Assembly (NCBI GenBank): GCA_018304545.1 | Contig: JAGVVZ010000001.1 | Span: 95,495 to 159,494, forward strand | DNA length: 64,000 nt | From: Candidatus Aenigmatarchaeota archaeon | Lineage (GTDB): Archaea; Aenigmatarchaeota; Aenigmatarchaeia; CG10238-14 | Reading direction: 5' to 3' | Shown: positions 8,091-16,809 of the stretch, one piece after another | Layout of the letters: each line of letters begins with the position of its first letter | How positions within the stretch are numbered: the first letter of the stretch is position 1 | The notes under the pieces: generated by a model | Databases searched by the model: none | What the model was told of the DNA's origin: nothing | The model's input: the letters and a program-made list of their open reading frames with translations, nothing else | Program-made: the position numbers and the translations under genes

Positions 8091-8984
8091 TTAAGAATCT
8101 ATTTTTTGAGCAAGACCAAATATTCTCATCTGTCTATCAGGAGTTAGTAATATAATTTGATCGTTATCAATGGCAATTTCACTGTTAAAAATTAATTTGT
8201 CATTTTCTAATTTTGAGCTAACATATTGTAAACCCACCAAACACATAACGTTATTTGGATTATCTTCTTTGAAAAATCTGTTTTTGTTTATATTTACTTT
8301 TAGTTCACTTATTACTCCTATTTTATCGGATATTATCGAACCTCTTCCCAGATCCTCTACTTCAACTCCTTTTAACGAGAGACCAACTCTGTCACCGCAT
8401 CCTGCTTTATCAAAATCCTTATCATGCATTTGGACAGATTTTATCAAAACGTTTTTCTTAACAGGATATAACGTTAGATTATCATGTTTTTTTATCTCGC
8501 CTGACATGACAGTGCCTAAAGCAACTGTGCCTACACTTTTAACTAAGAAAGCGTGATCTATAACAACTTTCGGTTTATAACCGCCTTTTTTAATTTCAAT
8601 AGAAGAAAGGAACTCCATTATTTTTACTGTATCATTCAGAATTATCGGGAAATCCTTCAAAGACGTGTCTTTTATTATTTGTTTTATTTCATTTTCATCA
8701 GTCCCGTTCAAAACAATAATGCCTCTCATTTTTAATGTGTCCAATGCAAGTATACACTCACCAAGAATGTTTTTAGGTAGATCATTCTGCACAAAGAGTA
8801 TGGAAAACTGAGACATATTGATCGACTGGAAAAGTGGCTGTATCTTCTCTGGATATTTCTCGGGTTCTATGAAAGTAAAATATCTGCCTTGAAATGAAGT
8901 GTTATATAATGTTATATCAGAAGTCGTTCCTTTCTTTCCAAGTTCTTTTGCCAAACTTTTGCTGCCAACTATAGAGATATTCAT
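8091..8984 (-). CDS. EF-Tu/SelB-like protein with a degenerate G domain
   Basis: Residues from about 148 onward (HAFLVKSVGTVALGTVMSGE, then CGDRVGLSLKGVEVEDLGRG) form a typical translation-factor domain 2, and a domain 3-like beta segment follows. The first 140 residues look like a worn Ras-like fold: the P-loop region reads GSKSLAKELGKKGTTSD without GxxxxGKS, and the DxPGH switch reads EPEKYPEK. GTP binding is therefore unlikely. Similar EF-Tu-like proteins lacking a working G domain occur in archaea, with no settled role. The ATG at 8984 is preferred because GAGTGAT lies just upstream; a GTG exists at 8993. Confidence 0.75.
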   Translation of the reverse strand: MNISIVGSKSLAKELGKKGTTSDITLYNTSFQGRYFTFIEPEKYPEKIQPLFQSINMSQFSILFVQNDLPKNILGECILALDTLKMRGIIVLNGTDENEIKQIIKDTSLKDFPIILNDTVKIMEFLSSIEIKKGGYKPKVVIDHAFLVKSVGTVALGTVMSGEIKKHDNLTLYPVKKNVLIKSVQMHDKDFDKAGCGDRVGLSLKGVEVEDLGRGSIISDKIGVISELKVNINKNRFFKEDNPNNVMCLVGLQYVSSKLENDKLIFNSEIAIDNDQIILLTPDRQMRIFGLAQKIDS

Positions 8985-9035
8985 AGCAATCACTCATAAC
9001 TTAGTAGTTCTAAATAAATTATATAGATTAAACAA

Positions 9036-9380
9036 TTATACATTAATTGTTAGTTCAGTATAAGCCATAGTTGCGTAATCATCCTGTGGTTGGTCAAAAA
9101 CAGCGTATCGTATTATTATAGGCCCTCTGTAAGTTGGTATTGGAAGTAAATCTTTTACTACAACAAGAAATTCATTTGTGCGTAGAGCAACAGCTAATGT
9201 TAAAATTTTGTCTGGCAGGAAACGAAAGTATGGACCTACCAATCTCGACAATTCATCTGTTCTTGTTTGTAGTCTTTCGTGATCTAAACCAGTTGGGTAT
9301 CCACGACCCTGCCAAGCATGCCACTGTGACTCTTCTCCATTTGCTCTTCTAAGAATCAAATATTCTACTTCTAAAGACAT
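9036..9380 (-). CDS. Hypothetical protein (114 aa)
   Basis: I do not recognise this protein. It is soluble, with many aromatic and Arg residues in the first half and beta-rich segments in the second (TLAVALRTNEFLVVVKDLL, PIIIRYAVF). No metal or catalytic motif is evident. It starts at an ATG and lies 51 bases downstream of the EF-Tu-like gene's start region on the same strand, so it may be transcribed from its own promoter. Confidence 0.5.
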   Translation of the reverse strand: MSLEVEYLILRRANGEESQWHAWQGRGYPTGLDHERLQTRTDELSRLVGPYFRFLPDKILTLAVALRTNEFLVVVKDLLPIPTYRGPIIIRYAVFDQPQDDYATMAYTELTINV

Positions 9381-9458
9381 AAATCATTCATCTATTGATA
9401 ACGTTAAATTATGCTATGTTTTCTATTCTATAGAAAAATAATAAAAAAACAAAAGCGA

Positions 9459-9614
9459 TTAATGGCTGATGCTGCAAGTCATACAGGTTATGTTATCATG
9501 GTCATCCTTGAGTGCCAAGACAGGACTTCCGCATGCTATACATCTAGTCATCATTGTTCTTTGTTCTAAAAAATCTGCCATCCCATCTGTTAATCTCAAT
9601 CCCAAGTTTATCAT
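9459..9614 (-). CDS. Small zinc ribbon protein (51 aa)
   Basis: The frame encodes two CxxC pairs, CIAC near residue 25 and CMTC near residue 44, separated by an acidic loop (LALKDDHDN). This is a minimal zinc ribbon preceded by a short helix (GLRLTDGMADFLEQR). The start is an ATG reached through a weak GATTGTT leader. The protein resembles small archaeal zinc ribbons of unknown function. Confidence 0.6.
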   Translation of the reverse strand: MINLGLRLTDGMADFLEQRTMMTRCIACGSPVLALKDDHDNITCMTCSISH

Positions 9615-9770
9615 AACAATCATTTAGGAATTTCTTATTAAATCAATTTAGTAAATTTTATCATTATTTTAAAAAATGCTGAATTCAATTTATGAAAAAG
9701 AATTGATTATTTTATAATACTCATTTCAATCAATCGATATCAGTTGTGACATAAAAATAGTAAATCGGTT

Positions 9771-10562
9771 TCAATCGTTTATATTTCTATTAAGTAATAA
9801 TTTTCCTCTTTGCCAGTCGTAAATTATCATGATAGCAGTTCTTGAATCGTCAACTTCGCTTCCTTTTTTTAAAAAATTCTTCTTTCTACCTATTTTAAAA
9901 ATTATCTCTAGAGAATCTTCATCATTTATGATTATATTATAAAAATTCTCAAAATATTTCTTATTAAATTTAACGAACAAATCTATGATTCTCATTGCAA
10001 CTAAATCGGGGTTAACAAGTTTATTTGGATCTATTATGGAAATCAAAGCCTGCTGTATTTCATCTTTCATACTAAAAGGTATTACACCCGGTGTATCTAA
10101 AAATCTTAAATTTTCATCTCCAGCAATCCACTGTATTCCCCTAGTAAAACCAGCAATCGAAGATATTCTTGTTTTAGATTTTTTAGATAATGTATTTATC
10201 AGAGATGATTTACCTGTATTTGGATAGCCAACTATACCAACATTAATTATTTTTTGTCTTCTTCTTTTTTTAACAAGTTCATTTATCATATCTTTTAATT
10301 TCTGAATTCCATACCTAGTTTTAGTAGCTACCAAAACAAATTTTTTGAATTTGAAATCGTCCAGAATTCGATCTCTCATTTCTTCAGTTATTAGATCACA
10401 TTTATTTACAACTATTATCAGGGGTTTTCTTTCTCTTTTTGTTATTTCTTCTATTCTTTCATTTCTAGTCAAATCTGGTATTCTGGCATCTATAACTTCC
10501 AAAACAACATTTGATTGTCTGATAACAGCTTCAACATTTTTCCAATACTTTTCCATTGCCAT
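9771..10562 (-). CDS. Circularly permuted GTPase of the YlqF/RbgA (HSR1-related) family
   Basis: The GTPase motifs occur in permuted order: G4 (VVNKCDL, about residue 53), G5-like (VATKT), then G1 (GYPNTGKSS, about residue 115), G2 (SIAGFTRG) and G3 (DTPGV). That order defines the YlqF/YawG/Nog2 group, which acts in large-subunit ribosome assembly. The protein has 263 residues with an alpha-helical C-terminal region. It is divergent from the phosphoesterase at 10767. Confidence 0.93.
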   Translation of the reverse strand: MAMEKYWKNVEAVIRQSNVVLEVIDARIPDLTRNERIEEITKRERKPLIIVVNKCDLITEEMRDRILDDFKFKKFVLVATKTRYGIQKLKDMINELVKKRRRQKIINVGIVGYPNTGKSSLINTLSKKSKTRISSIAGFTRGIQWIAGDENLRFLDTPGVIPFSMKDEIQQALISIIDPNKLVNPDLVAMRIIDLFVKFNKKYFENFYNIIINDEDSLEIIFKIGRKKNFLKKGSEVDDSRTAIMIIYDWQRGKLLLNRNIND

Positions 10563-10673
10563 GATAACACTTATTATATGATTAGTTGTTTAGCTATAAA
10601 TCAAACTTAACCTTCAACTAATATGACTATGGAGTAAATATCATAACAGAAAACTATTAGATAGCAGTTATGG

Positions 10674-10730
10674 ATCTATATAGTACACTGACAATAGAAA
10701 GCGAAGACAGTGGAAAATGTCGATATAGAT
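10674..10730. repeat. Inverted repeat with nested hairpin in a divergent intergenic region
   Basis: ATCTATAT at 10674 is complementary to ATATAGAT at 10723. Inside it CACTG at 10686 pairs with CAGTG at 10708, and GACA near 10689 could alternatively pair with TGTC near 10718. The element lies between two divergent genes and 36 bases before the phosphoesterase start. It could be a structured leader, a small RNA or a protein-binding site. The pairing is by eye only. Confidence 0.3.
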
Positions 10731-10766
10731 GCTCATAAATTTATTCTTTTAATACATAAATTTATA

Positions 10767-11264
10767 ATGAAAATTGCTATACTATCTGACATACATGATA
10801 ATTTCAATAATTTAGAAAAGTCACTAAAAGAAATAAAAAAATCTCAATGTGATATAATAATATTTTGTGGTGATTTTGGAGGACCTGCCATAGCAAAAAA
10901 ATTAGCAGAGGCGAAACTAAAAACTTATGCTGTTTTTGGAAATGTCGACGGTGCCGTATACGAGATTACTACATATTTTAAAGAAAATGCTCCACATGTA
11001 ACACTTTTCAGAGATATGGGATTCATAGAAATAGACAATAAAAAAATTGCATTTTGTCATTATCCGGAATTCGCAGAAGGTTTAGCTCATACAGGAAAAT
11101 ATGATGTTGTATTTCATGGACATACTCATATACCAGACTCCAAAAAAATAAAAAATACTCTATTATGCTGCCCTGGAGAGATAATAGGATACAAAACAGG
11201 AAAGGTAACTTTCGGCATATTTGATACAAAGACCAGTCAATTTGTAATTAAGGAAGTTCAATGA
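10767..11264 (+). CDS. YfcE/MJ0936-type metallophosphoesterase
   Basis: The protein has the calcineurin-like metal motifs SDIHDN (residues 7-12), CGDFGG, GNVDG, CHYPE and HGHTH. The small size (165 aa) and motif order match the archaeal MJ0936/YfcE group of phosphodiesterases. The ATG at 10767 is preferred over an upstream in-frame ATG because the fold starts directly with MKIAILSDIH. The physiological substrate is unknown. Confidence 0.9.
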   Translation: MKIAILSDIHDNFNNLEKSLKEIKKSQCDIIIFCGDFGGPAIAKKLAEAKLKTYAVFGNVDGAVYEITTYFKENAPHVTLFRDMGFIEIDNKKIAFCHYPEFAEGLAHTGKYDVVFHGHTHIPDSKKIKNTLLCCPGEIIGYKTGKVTFGIFDTKTSQFVIKEVQ

Positions 11265-11297
11265 CTTTTATTAAGATATCGAAATAATTATTTATTA

Positions 11298-12494
11298 ATG
11301 ATAAAAATAACGTTTAGAATTCCTTTTTTAGAAGATCATTCAGAAATAAAAAAAATTGATACGTCAAAAATATTAGATTTTTTGAATGAAAGATTTGAAA
11401 ACGAAATTTCAAAAACAATAATTATAGGCAAAGAAAAATGCGAAATTATAGCCAACGATGTTAAACAAATAATGAAAGAAATAAATGATTTGGACCAAAA
11501 AGGAAAAAATATATTCTCAACACCGATAAACAAAATACCTGAATTAAAAATACCTGAAAATATAAACTATTCCACACTCAGCAATTTTTTAATAAATTCA
11601 AATGACATTGTAAAACAAATCAATTCTTTGTCTCCAACAAGCAAAACAATATCAAATTACGAAGACTGTCTTAATTCTATAGCAACAAAATTAGGCATAG
11701 TTTTTAAAAAAATAAATGATTTACAAAAATTTTTACAAGAAAGCGATATTTATAGAAATTATAACATGGTAGAAAAGGAACTAAACAGTATAAACGAAGA
11801 AAATAAAATCATAACCAACCTCTCATCAGAAATACAAATAACAAAGAAAGAATACGGCAATTATTCATTAAATAATATAGATGAAGAAATAAAGAAATTG
11901 AAGGAGAGTAAAGAAATCGATGAATACAATGAATTGAATAATAAAATACTGAAAATAGAAGAAGATATTATCGATAAAAAAAACAAAATAACCTCAACAA
12001 TAGGAGAAATCAGAAGACCTATAAACAAAATTATGCACCAAACTGGAAAAAACAAAATTGTAGAAAGCTGTTTTGAAAATCCTTTAGAATGTTTAAACCA
12101 CGAAAATATAGAAGAGATTTTTTCAAAGATTATTTCGACTGGTTTCATCTCGTTAAGAAATGAGTTAGACAAAGATTCAATAAGCAAATTAAAAAATTTT
12201 CAAACAAAATTCAATAAAAACTTCATAGAAAGCATAAAGCAAGAAATTAAATCGTTAGAAGACGAGAGGGAAAGAACAAACAATTTACTGATTAACAAAT
12301 CAAAAATATTCTATGACATAAAATTAAAGGAACACGAGAGAAATGAAACATCAAAACAATTGTCAAGGACAGATAAGGAAATAAGAGATAGAAAAGAGGA
12401 AATAGAAAAATTAGAAAACAAAATTAGAGAGCGGAAAAACAAGATATCTAATATTTTATATGAAATCCTAGATGAAAAAATTCAAATAAACTAG
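11298..12494 (+). CDS. Coiled-coil protein, unknown (398 aa)
   Basis: I do not recognise this protein. It is very rich in Lys, Glu, Asn and Ile. Long heptad-like helices run from about residue 165 to 235 and from 310 to 395, consistent with an extended coiled coil. A short beta-like segment begins the protein (MIKITFRIPFLEDHSE). No ATP-binding or membrane motif is present, so it is not a complete SMC or Rad50. It follows the phosphoesterase by 33 bases and may share its transcript. Confidence 0.6.
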   Translation: MIKITFRIPFLEDHSEIKKIDTSKILDFLNERFENEISKTIIIGKEKCEIIANDVKQIMKEINDLDQKGKNIFSTPINKIPELKIPENINYSTLSNFLINSNDIVKQINSLSPTSKTISNYEDCLNSIATKLGIVFKKINDLQKFLQESDIYRNYNMVEKELNSINEENKIITNLSSEIQITKKEYGNYSLNNIDEEIKKLKESKEIDEYNELNNKILKIEEDIIDKKNKITSTIGEIRRPINKIMHQTGKNKIVESCFENPLECLNHENIEEIFSKIISTGFISLRNELDKDSISKLKNFQTKFNKNFIESIKQEIKSLEDERERTNNLLINKSKIFYDIKLKEHERNETSKQLSRTDKEIRDRKEEIEKLENKIRERKNKISNILYEILDEKIQIN

Positions 12495-12500
12495 CAGAGA

Positions 12501-13274
12501 CTAAAATAAAGTGTATAAAATCAAAGACAAACCCAGTACAAGCGAGTAATAACTAAAAACATGCATCTTGTTTTTTTTAATAAAGTTCAGCAAAATATTG
12601 ATAGACACGAATCCAACTATTATAGAGGTCAGAAAACCAAAAAATAAAACGTGTAATTCTTCTCTCATTTTAAATAATTCATTTATTTCTAACAAATTTG
12701 CTACTAATAAGGCTGGTATAGCCATGATGAAAGAGAGTTTGAATGCTTCTTCTCTTTTTATACCAGATAATATACCGAAAGAAATAGTAGAACCACTTCT
12801 GGATATTCCTGGAATTATGCTTAACATTTGACCAATGCCGACAAAAAAAGATTTTTTCATGTTAATTTCACTATTAGGTGATTTAAATTTTGTAGAAAAT
12901 AATATCAGAGAATTAAATATCATGGCAATACCTATAATAAACAAGTTACTGAACAGTGACTCAAAAAAATCTAGAAACAAAAAACCCACTATTCCGGCCG
13001 GTATACTAGCTACAAAAACATAAAATATAAACTTAGATTCGTTTGATTGAAATTTGCCTGATGCGAGAGATCTGACTATTTTTAATAGATCGTTCTTAAA
13101 ATAAAATAAAATCACAAGAAGAGATCCGAAATGCAAAAAAATATCAAACGCTACGGGGACATCTATCCTAAATAAATTTTGATAAATAGCTAGATGACCT
13201 GAACTAGAAATAGGCAACCATTCTGTTATACCCTGTATAACACCTAAAATTATTGCTTCTAATACTGTAACCAT
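12501..13274 (-). CDS. uppP: Undecaprenyl-diphosphatase family protein (UppP/BacA)
   Basis: This is an integral membrane enzyme that recycles the lipid carrier of glycan synthesis by removing a phosphate from polyprenyl diphosphate. Both signature motifs are present: GVIQGITEWLPISSSGHL at the N-terminus and PGISRSGSTI near residue 155. About seven hydrophobic segments and the length of 257 residues match the family. In archaea the carrier would be a dolichol-like lipid used for glycosylation. The gene converges on the coiled-coil gene with a six-base gap. Confidence 0.94.
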   Translation of the reverse strand: MVTVLEAIILGVIQGITEWLPISSSGHLAIYQNLFRIDVPVAFDIFLHFGSLLVILFYFKNDLLKIVRSLASGKFQSNESKFIFYVFVASIPAGIVGFLFLDFFESLFSNLFIIGIAMIFNSLILFSTKFKSPNSEINMKKSFFVGIGQMLSIIPGISRSGSTISFGILSGIKREEAFKLSFIMAIPALLVANLLEINELFKMREELHVLFFGFLTSIIVGFVSINILLNFIKKNKMHVFSYYSLVLGLSLILYTLF

Positions 13275-13361
13275 AATACTTAATATTTAATACTTGTTAT
13301 AAATTTACGCTTCAATAGAAATTATTTTTAAGATAAAAGGTTTATTTTTCAACTATTATCA

Positions 13362-13856
13362 GTGATTGCTATCCCAAGAAATGAAGAAGAAACTTTCAAA
13401 AGAAAGTTCGTGAGCAAAAAAATGCTAGTTTCTCTAATTAAAAAATTAGAAAACGAAAAAACTCCTGTAACAGTAAAGGAGGACAATAACTCCAACCTGT
13501 TAATAGAATTAAAGGTTAATGATTCCAAATGGTTTGCTGTGCTTGGCTCGTCTTGGAGGAATAAAAAATACCAGGCTTACATAGACATAGATGAATATAG
13601 AAGAGAAGTAAGATTTTTTGATATAATAAAAGAAGCTGAATTTGTTGCAGGAAGTTTTGAACAAGTAGGAGAGAGGTTTTTCACAAGAGGGATGATGATA
13701 GATACAAAAGAGCAATCAAGGCTCCTAGGAATAAGATCTGATCTGTCCATAGGCGAAATTTATAAATACAAATTCGATCCAGAGACGATCAGAAGTATGA
13801 TAAAAAAAATATGTAATGATCACGGATGGGATTTTAAAAGAGTGTTATTTAGATAA
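13362..13856 (+). CDS. Hypothetical protein (164 aa)
   Basis: I do not recognise this protein. It begins with a basic helix (RKFVSKKMLVSLIKKL) and continues with alternating beta and charged segments such as KWFAVLGSSWRNKKYQAYID and RREVRFFDIIKEAEF. The start appears to be a GTG; no in-frame ATG is nearby. An ATC lies four bases after the same GTGAT motif, at the position where a start codon would be expected. Confidence 0.5.
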   Translation: MIAIPRNEEETFKRKFVSKKMLVSLIKKLENEKTPVTVKEDNNSNLLIELKVNDSKWFAVLGSSWRNKKYQAYIDIDEYRREVRFFDIIKEAEFVAGSFEQVGERFFTRGMMIDTKEQSRLLGIRSDLSIGEIYKYKFDPETIRSMIKKICNDHGWDFKRVLFR

Positions 13857-13980
13857 AGCAAAAGCTTATAAAGGTTAATTTCTATCAATCTCTATCGAAG
13901 TACAAAGGTTTTACTATAGCGTTAGATGATTATTCTAATTCTATTGCTTTTGTGGCTTTTGAAATTAAAAAGTGATGTAA

Positions 13981-15171
13981 ATGAAATTTAGTGAAATGAA
14001 TATTGAAAAGAGTGTACTGGATTCACTCGTAGAGATTGGGTATGAAAATCCAACTGAAATCCAAAAAGAAACTATACCATTAATAAAAGAAGGTCATGAT
14101 GTTATAGGACAATCGGAAACTGGATCCGGCAAGACAGCCGCATTTGGAATTCCATTAGTTGAAAGGATTGAAAAAAATGGAAAGATCCAGGCTTTGGTTC
14201 TAGCTCCAACAAGAGAATTATCAGAGCAAATATCAAGAGAGTTGATGAAATTCTCCAAATTTAAAAAATTAAATATATCCTGCATATATGGTGGAGTGTC
14301 CATAGAACCGCAAATATCAAATTTGAGACATTCTGAGATTGTTGTGGGTACTCCTGGAAGAATATTAGATCACATTCAAAGAAGAACTTTAGATCTAAGA
14401 AATATCAAAATATTCGTTTTGGACGAAACTGACAAAATGCTGGATATGGGTTTCATAGATGATATTGAAGACATTGTCAGAAATGTACCAAAAGAAAGAC
14501 AAACTCTTCTCTTCAGTGCAACAATGCCAGAAAACATTTTTAGGTTGAGAGACAGATTCACAAGAAATGTAAAAAGAATAAAAACGCAAACAAAGGTCAG
14601 GGAAGACTTGCTAGAACAATTCTATTTTGATATCGATCAAAACAAAAAATTTTCTTTGCTTGTCCACGTGATAAAAAAAGAGGAGCCAAATTTAAGCATA
14701 ATATTTTGCAATACGAGAGTGGAAGCTGAAAATGTTTCCAAAAATTTGAGAAGGAACAAAATAAATGCAGAAGTGCTGCACGGCGGTATATCTCAATACA
14801 GAAGAAATCAAATAATCGAGGAGTTCCATAAAGGCAAAATAGAGATCTTGGTGGCAACAGATGTAGCTGCAAGGGGATTGGATATAAAAAACGTTAGTCA
14901 TGTATTCAATTACAGCATACCAAAGAATTCCGAAGACTACATTAATAGAGTTGGCAGAACAGCTAGAGCAGGAAAATCTGGGAAGGCTATATCGTTTTTA
15001 GCAAAAATCGATCATCAGGCATTCCAAGAAATACTAAACAAGTATAGACCAAAGGTTGAAAAATTGGAAACTCCAAGATTTCCAGATTTGCCATTCATGA
15101 AAAGAGAAGAGTATAGACGCTTTAACAGAGGGTTTCATCCCAGAAGAAATCATAGATTCAGAAGTTATTAG
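13981..15171 (+). CDS. DEAD-box family RNA helicase
   Basis: The helicase motifs appear in order: Q motif region (PTEIQKETIP), motif I (SETGSGKT), Ia (APTRELSEQ), GG, Ib (TPGR), II (VLDETDKML), III (SAT), IV (IIFCNTR), V (ATDVAARGLD) and VI (NRVGRTARAG). Motif II reads DETD instead of DEAD. The tail after about residue 370 is rich in Arg, Phe and His (EEYRRFNRGFHPRRN), typical of an RNA-binding extension. The likely role is RNA remodelling. A 124-base leader precedes it. Confidence 0.95.
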   Translation: MKFSEMNIEKSVLDSLVEIGYENPTEIQKETIPLIKEGHDVIGQSETGSGKTAAFGIPLVERIEKNGKIQALVLAPTRELSEQISRELMKFSKFKKLNISCIYGGVSIEPQISNLRHSEIVVGTPGRILDHIQRRTLDLRNIKIFVLDETDKMLDMGFIDDIEDIVRNVPKERQTLLFSATMPENIFRLRDRFTRNVKRIKTQTKVREDLLEQFYFDIDQNKKFSLLVHVIKKEEPNLSIIFCNTRVEAENVSKNLRRNKINAEVLHGGISQYRRNQIIEEFHKGKIEILVATDVAARGLDIKNVSHVFNYSIPKNSEDYINRVGRTARAGKSGKAISFLAKIDHQAFQEILNKYRPKVEKLETPRFPDLPFMKREEYRRFNRGFHPRRNHRFRSY

Positions 15172-15219
15172 TAGTTTATACTGCAATAGTTTATGAATTT
15201 TAATTACCATAATAGTAAA

Positions 15220-15627
15220 ATGAGTAGCTTCAAGGATTACATAGAATTTATGAAAATAGATGGCATGTTTCCTGTTATTGGCATAAAAGTTGATGAAAAC
15301 GCTATTGAAGAAGGTCTTATTGATTCTTTAGAAGTTTTTAAAGCTCTTTCAAGAATAAGAAATATAAAAGAATTCACGGAAAAGGAAATCGTCATTATGA
15401 ATGCGATTAAAAACTGGGGAATTTCAATCAACGAAATCACAAAAATAAAAAACACCGATGAATGGACTAACTATGAGAATTGGTTCAAAGAAAATTTGCC
15501 AAAATTAAATACAAATGATGAATTGAAACCATTGGAAAATAATTTTGTTGAATCTAAAATTATGAAAGTAAGGGAAAATTATGAAACATTCAAAAAGATT
15601 TTAAAAGAAAGTGAATATATGAAATAA
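15220..15627 (+). CDS. Hypothetical protein (about 135 aa)
   Basis: I do not recognise this protein. It is soluble and mostly helical (EEGLIDSLEVFKALSRIRN, FTEKEIVIMNAIKNWG). No catalytic motif is visible. An in-frame ATG at 15193 would add nine residues. The ATG at 15220 is preferred because the sequence MSSFKDYIEFMK looks like a natural helix start, although neither start has a strong ribosome binding site. It lies downstream of the DEAD-box gene on the same strand. Confidence 0.5.
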   Translation: MSSFKDYIEFMKIDGMFPVIGIKVDENAIEEGLIDSLEVFKALSRIRNIKEFTEKEIVIMNAIKNWGISINEITKIKNTDEWTNYENWFKENLPKLNTNDELKPLENNFVESKIMKVRENYETFKKILKESEYMK

Positions 15628-15633
15628 TATTGA

Positions 15634-16287
15634 TCAAATTGCTTTCTTCTTTTTTTCTGTTTTGTGAATTAATTTTGTAAGAATATAACCGGATACAAAA
15701 CCGCCCACATGGGCCCAAAATGCTATTCCGCTTCCAGAGCCGCCAAATAAGCTGGTTGTGGCAAACAAAAGCTGCATTATAAACCACAACCCCACTACAA
15801 CATAAGCTGGCAGATGACCAAATCTCACTCTTATCTTAGCATGAGGGAATAATACTATATAAGATCCCAGAACACCGGATATTGCACCTGAAGCACCTAT
15901 CGCTGGGATAAATGATCCTAAATTGGTAATGAGGTGAGTGAACGTAGCACCTATTCCTGACATAAAATATAGAAAAAGATATTTTCCTTTACCTAAAGTG
16001 TCTTCTATATTATCCCCGAAGATCCACAAATACCACATATTCCCGAATATGTGATCAAGACCACCATGAAGAAACATGGAAGTAAAAATTGTAAGTATAC
16101 TGAAATAAGCTGGGACAAAACCGAATGTGTTTATTATATTATCAAAATCTGACAAGCTAAAAATAAAGATTACTACATTAAGGACAATCAATGTAACAGT
16201 AATCAAAGGAAAGTGCTTTCTTGGGTTGACATCTCCGTATGGAAATATGAAACCTTTCTTATCTTTTATAATTCTCATACCGTTCAT
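15634..16287 (-). CDS. Rhomboid family intramembrane serine protease
   Basis: The serine active-site motif GASGAISG lies near residue 131, and the catalytic His is in AHVGGFVSGY near residue 191. HGGLDHIFGNMWYLWIFG gives the conserved HxxxHxxxN region. Six hydrophobic segments are consistent with a short rhomboid of 217 residues. It cleaves substrates within the membrane; the substrate is unknown. Its ATG overlaps the stop of the small upstream gene by four bases (ATGA), indicating an operon. Confidence 0.92.
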   Translation of the reverse strand: MNGMRIIKDKKGFIFPYGDVNPRKHFPLITVTLIVLNVVIFIFSLSDFDNIINTFGFVPAYFSILTIFTSMFLHGGLDHIFGNMWYLWIFGDNIEDTLGKGKYLFLYFMSGIGATFTHLITNLGSFIPAIGASGAISGVLGSYIVLFPHAKIRVRFGHLPAYVVVGLWFIMQLLFATTSLFGGSGSGIAFWAHVGGFVSGYILTKLIHKTEKKKKAI

Positions 16288-16463
16288 TTCTCATCATTCA
16301 AAATTTGCTTTAATCTATCTGTGTTCAAATTCAAATCATCTGCCACTTTAATCAATTTTATCAATAACTCTCTATCATATTCTTTTATGCCATTATCAGC
16401 AAGTTGACAATAAAAGTTTATCAGCCGAATCACTTCTTCTTTGTTGAAAACAGCTTCTTGCAA
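16284..16463 (-). CDS. Small helical protein upstream of rhomboid (59 aa)
   Basis: The frame encodes a soluble helical peptide that includes EEVIRLINFYCQLADNGIKE and LIKLIKVADDLNLNTDRLKQ. It starts at a TTG preceded by AGGT and ends in an ATGA overlap with the rhomboid gene, which supports translation. I do not recognise a family. Confidence 0.5.
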   Translation of the reverse strand: MQEAVFNKEEVIRLINFYCQLADNGIKEYDRELLIKLIKVADDLNLNTDRLKQILNDEK

Positions 16464-16572
16464 ATTATTACCTAAATATATATCGTTTCAGAACTACTTA
16501 TTTTTTCTTGTTATCAACTCTTTAAAAACGAGTGATTTATTAACTAACTTTTCTATTCTCTTTGTTGATATC

Positions 16573-16809
16573 ATGACAGATTACTGCGTTCATTGCGGAA
16601 GAATAGCTGTTGCCTTTAACGATTTGAATCAACCCGTTTGCCCTGTATGCAGAAGCAAAGCTCCCAAAGAAATATCATGCGATATTTGCAGTGCTATGAT
16701 GATTGTCAAGCAAGGCAAATTCGGCTCGTTTTGGGCCTGTTCCGGCTATCCACAATGTAACAATTCTATGTCCGTCAAAAAACAACTAATGAAAAACTGG
16801 AAGAAGTAA
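16573..16809 (+). CDS. Zinc finger protein with topoisomerase-type C4 finger (78 aa)
   Basis: The N-terminus has a zinc ribbon made of CVHC and CPVC. The C-terminal part carries CDIC, then GSFWACSGYPQC, which is the C4 zinc finger found at the end of bacterial-type topoisomerase I and in stand-alone DNA-binding proteins. The ATG at 16573 is preferred because the recognisable domain begins there; an upstream in-frame ATG adds an unlikely hydrophobic stretch. The role is probably nucleic-acid binding. Confidence 0.8.
   Translation: MTDYCVHCGRIAVAFNDLNQPVCPVCRSKAPKEISCDICSAMMIVKQGKFGSFWACSGYPQCNNSMSVKKQLMKNWKK

Noticed and set aside
13981..15171. DETD instead of DEAD in the helicase as an inactivating change
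   Set aside because: Motif II varies in the family and both acidic residues needed for catalysis are kept.
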